DNA from: Thermoleophilia bacterium
GTDB lineage: Bacteria; Actinomycetota; Thermoleophilia; Gaiellales; SKUG01
Length of the DNA stretch: 16,262 nucleotides
Reading direction: 5' to 3'
NCBI GenBank assembly: GCA_025964455.1
Contig: JAOPYU010000253.1
Location: forward strand, 1-16,262
Below, in pieces: positions 14,172-16,262 of this stretch. A model generated the notes under the pieces. That model made no database searches. It was not told where the DNA came from and was given only the letters and a program-made list of their open reading frames with translations. The position numbers and the translations under genes are program-made. Each line of letters begins with the position of its first letter. Position 1 is the first letter of the stretch.

Positions 14172-14813
14172 ATGGCAGCGGGACGAACCATCGAGCCAGT
14201 CGAGGCAGTCGAGCAGCAAGCCACCGAGGCGCACAGCGTCAAGGATGCGCAGCTGGGATTCGGCGCCGAGTACCGCGAGCTGGCACGCCAGCGTCGCTTC
14301 GTCCGCAGCGACGAGCCGCGGCCGGGCGACGACGTGCCCTACACGTGGCACGCGGCCGTGACCGCACCCGCGCCGGCTGCCACTGCCGCAACGCCGACAC
14401 CGGCGCAGCCCGCCCCGACCGCCTCGCTGGCGAGCGCCGAGCCGGTCGCGTCTCGCGTCGCCGACGCCGCAGGGCGCGCCTCGGCGCGAATCTCCTCCGA
14501 CCACAAGGCGATGCTCGGCGAGCTCGCTCGGATGTCGGACCGCCTGGTCGAATCACGCGAGCAGCTCGCGACGGCCCTGGCCCGCGCCGAACACGCCGAA
14601 GCGACGGTGGCCGCCTCCAACGGCCGCCTCATGGCTGCCCAGGCGCTCGTCATGGATGCGCAGCGAGCGACGCGTGAGAGCGCGGAGCGCTGCGCGTGGC
14701 TCGAGGGACGCTGCGAATCGTTGGGCGAAGCACTTGAGCTCGCGGTCAACGCCTCGATGCTGACGCGCTGGCGCTGGCGCCGGCAGCAGCGCGCGGCCCA
14801 GCTGCCGCAGTAG
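14172..14813 (+). CDS. Uncharacterised coiled-coil protein
   Basis: I do not recognise this family. The ATG at 14172 has AAGGGAG (14161-14167) just upstream; the ATG at 14136 lacks one. The 213-residue product has a polar, acidic start (to about 60) with a distinct stretch (GFGAEYRELARQRRFVRSDE, about 29-48), an Ala/Pro/Thr-rich linker at 61-93, then a long Ala/Glu/Arg-rich helix with heptad-like spacing from about 95 to 190, likely a coiled coil. It ends in a Trp/Arg-rich tail (LTRWRWRRQQR, about 197-207) that could touch membrane or nucleic acid. There is no signal peptide or membrane segment, so it is probably cytoplasmic. It ends 9 bp before the end of the convergent hydrolase gene. Confidence 0.75.
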   Translation: MAAGRTIEPVEAVEQQATEAHSVKDAQLGFGAEYRELARQRRFVRSDEPRPGDDVPYTWHAAVTAPAPAATAATPTPAQPAPTASLASAEPVASRVADAAGRASARISSDHKAMLGELARMSDRLVESREQLATALARAEHAEATVAASNGRLMAAQALVMDAQRATRESAERCAWLEGRCESLGEALELAVNASMLTRWRWRRQQRAAQLPQ

Positions 14814-14822
14814 CGACCCCGG

Positions 14823-15566
14823 TCAGCTGCGCGGCCGCAGCAGTGCTCCCCGGATCGCCTCGTAGGCGGCGTCGTCGGTGAGGATCCCGTAGTGCGTCAC
14901 GCGTGACATCGGCCCGATCGTGCGGCCCTCGTCGACTGCGATGAAGGGCGCACCCTCGATCTTGGCCGAGTTCGCCGGCAGCAGGATGCCGTCGACGCCG
15001 TTGGTGCCGACCGCGACTTGGTCGCTGCCGCGGCGCGTCCTGGCCAGGTCGTCGATGAGCTCGGTGCCGCGCCGGATCTGCTGCATGCCCTCAGGCAACG
15101 CGCCACCGACCACGCGGTCCATCGGACCGAGGTGGAGGCCGGTGTTCGCACTCGACACCGTCACCACGCGCCCATTGGACCCGGGCGCCTGGAACTTCTG
15201 CTGCCAGGTTCGCGCGACGAGCCCGCCACGGCTGTGGCCCACCGCGTCGACCGTGCGCGATCCGGTCACGAGGCGGATGCGGTTGACCTCCGCGTTCACG
15301 AAGGCGGCGTCGGCGACGGCGTCGTCGAATCCGCGGTTGGGCAGGTCGACGTGGAAGGCGCGGAACCCGTCCCGGGTGAGCGAGCGCTCGATCGCGCCCA
15401 TCGCCGTGCTCGTGTTGCCGTAGCCGTGCACGAGCAGCACCGGTGGCGCGTCAACCGCGGGCTTCGCGAGCGGCGTACCGAGCGCGTCGACCTTGGCGAC
15501 GTTGCGTTCGACGTGCTTCATGAGCCCTGTCCAGGCCGTTCGAACACCGTTCTCGTAGATCCCCAT
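14823..15566 (-). CDS. Alpha/beta hydrolase, triacylglycerol lipase-like
   Basis: The 247-residue product has an alpha/beta hydrolase fold of the lipase type and would split carboxylic esters, perhaps acylglycerols; the substrate cannot be read from the sequence. HGYG at 47-50 fits the oxyanion hole, and GHSRG at 110-114 is the nucleophile elbow with Ser112. Asp192 (NGVDG) and His225 (VTHYG) are likely triad partners. Actinobacterial lipases of this kind are often secreted, but no signal peptide is visible at the ATG at 15566, so the enzyme is probably cytoplasmic unless the start is misplaced. A G-run lies about 9 nt upstream as a weak ribosome binding site. It follows ychF on the same strand after 76 bp. 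Confidence 0.85.
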   Translation of the reverse strand: MGIYENGVRTAWTGLMKHVERNVAKVDALGTPLAKPAVDAPPVLLVHGYGNTSTAMGAIERSLTRDGFRAFHVDLPNRGFDDAVADAAFVNAEVNRIRLVTGSRTVDAVGHSRGGLVARTWQQKFQAPGSNGRVVTVSSANTGLHLGPMDRVVGGALPEGMQQIRRGTELIDDLARTRRGSDQVAVGTNGVDGILLPANSAKIEGAPFIAVDEGRTIGPMSRVTHYGILTDDAAYEAIRGALLRPRS

Positions 15567-15611
15567 GCCTGCATCCCCCCGGATTCGTGGCTACCGGAGT
15601 ATCGGATTACG

Positions 15612-15636
15612 GGCCTGACTCGGATCAGTCGGGGCC
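15612..15636 (-). terminator. Imperfect hairpin after ychF
   Basis: Just past the ychF stop (15643-15645) GGCC/GGCC and GACT/AGTC pair around a 6-nt loop, with a C-A mismatch and one bulge on the minus strand (about 15613-15636). There is no T-run. It is a weak terminator candidate in the 76-bp gap before the hydrolase gene. Confidence 0.3.
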
Positions 15637-15642
15637 GCGCGG

Positions 15643-16262
15643 CTACACGTTGAAGCGGAAGTCCACGACGTCGTCGGGCTGCATCACGTAGTCCTTGCCC
15701 TCGAGGCGGGCCTTGCCCGCCGCGCGCGCGGCAGGGACGGACCCCAGCTCGAGCAGGTCGTCGTAGCTGACGATCTCCGCCTTGATGAAGCCCTTCTCGA
15801 AATCGGTGTGGATGACGCCCGCCGCCTGCGGCGCCGTGGCGCCGATCGGGATCGTCCAGGCGCGGATCTCCTTCTCGCCGGCCGTCATGTACGTCTGCAG
15901 GCCGAGCGTGTGCTGGGCCGCGCGCGCGAGCTGGGCGAGCCCGGATTCGGCGAGCCCGAGGTCGGCGAGCATCTCGGCGGCGTCGGCCTCCTCCATCTCG
16001 GCGAGCTCCGCCTCGATCTCCGCGCACACCAGCACGCTGTCGGCCGGGTCCACCAGCGCCGAGAGCTTCGCGCGCAGCGCGTCGTCGGTGAGCGATGCCT
16101 CGTCCACGTTGAACACGTAGATCGACGGCTTGGCCGTGAGGAGGAACAGCTCGCGCAGCGGCGCGAGGTCGAGCCCGGAGCCGTACAGCACGTCGCCCGC
16201 CGCGAGGATCTCGTGCGCACGCTCGAGCGCCTCGGCGAACGGCTTGGTCGCCGGCACCTTGA
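15643..16262 (-). CDS. ychF: Ribosome-associated ATPase YchF (C-terminal part)
   Basis: YchF (OLA1 in eukaryotes) is an Obg-family P-loop NTPase that prefers ATP and binds ribosomes. The frame runs off the window end, so the 206 visible residues are the C-terminal part of about 360. The G4 motif is visible as NVDE (encoded at 16110-16099), the NxxE form that explains ATP preference over GTP in this family. A helical region follows, then the TGS domain (TYMTAGEKEIRAWTI, GVIHTDFEKGFIKAEI, GKDYVMQPDDVVDFRFNV), nearly identical in pattern to known YchF C-termini. The P-loop and switch regions lie outside the window. Confidence 0.96.
   Translation of the reverse strand, partial: KVPATKPFAEALERAHEILAAGDVLYGSGLDLAPLRELFLLTAKPSIYVFNVDEASLTDDALRAKLSALVDPADSVLVCAEIEAELAEMEEADAAEMLADLGLAESGLAQLARAAQHTLGLQTYMTAGEKEIRAWTIPIGATAPQAAGVIHTDFEKGFIKAEIVSYDDLLELGSVPAARAAGKARLEGKDYVMQPDDVVDFRFNV

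Noticed and set aside
1..16262. CRISPR arrays, tRNA or rRNA genes, insertion sequences, phage or defence genes
   Set aside because: No regular repeats with spacers, cloverleaf, transposase or nuclease-like frames were seen on either strand by eye.

Overview
The window is GC-rich throughout and reads as a high-GC, probably monoderm, actinobacterial chromosome. Evidence for this is the compact rsmH-ftsL-ftsI block, the weak or absent ribosome binding sites with -10-like boxes placed 7 nt before two start codons (leaderless genes), and an 1128-residue isoleucyl-tRNA synthetase with a variant HIGH motif. The class Thermoleophilia is my best guess, but this is inference and nothing in the window proves it.

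Region 1 (about 1-6834) is a type IV pilin / pseudopilin locus. The 3' end of a secreted or surface protein gene (+) ends at 1373. A GspG/PilA-like prepilin lies on the minus strand (1555-2049). A divergent three-gene operon on the plus strand follows: a PilW/GspJ-like prepilin (2178-2996), a PilX-like protein (2990-4546) and a very large 763-residue prepilin (4543-6834). The operon genes overlap by a few bases. The large prepilin and the partial first gene share a paralogous beta-sandwich-like module, so both may belong to one surface appendage, with the large prepilin a plausible tip adhesin. The 125-bp divergent promoter region carries nearly concentric inverted repeats. No assembly ATPase, platform protein or prepilin peptidase is in view.

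Region 2 (6831-13866, minus strand) is housekeeping: rsmH, an ftsL-like gene and ftsI in an ATGA-overlapping operon, then ileS with its own promoter. This is a shortened division/cell wall cluster: mraZ is not upstream of rsmH, and ileS follows ftsI where murE is often found.

Region 3 (13867-16262) holds a possible 25-residue small protein with a hairpin directly before its ribosome binding site, an unrecognised coiled-coil protein (+), an alpha/beta hydrolase of lipase type (-) and the C-terminal part of the ATPase YchF (-), cut by the window end. No tRNA, rRNA, CRISPR array, transposase or phage gene was seen.
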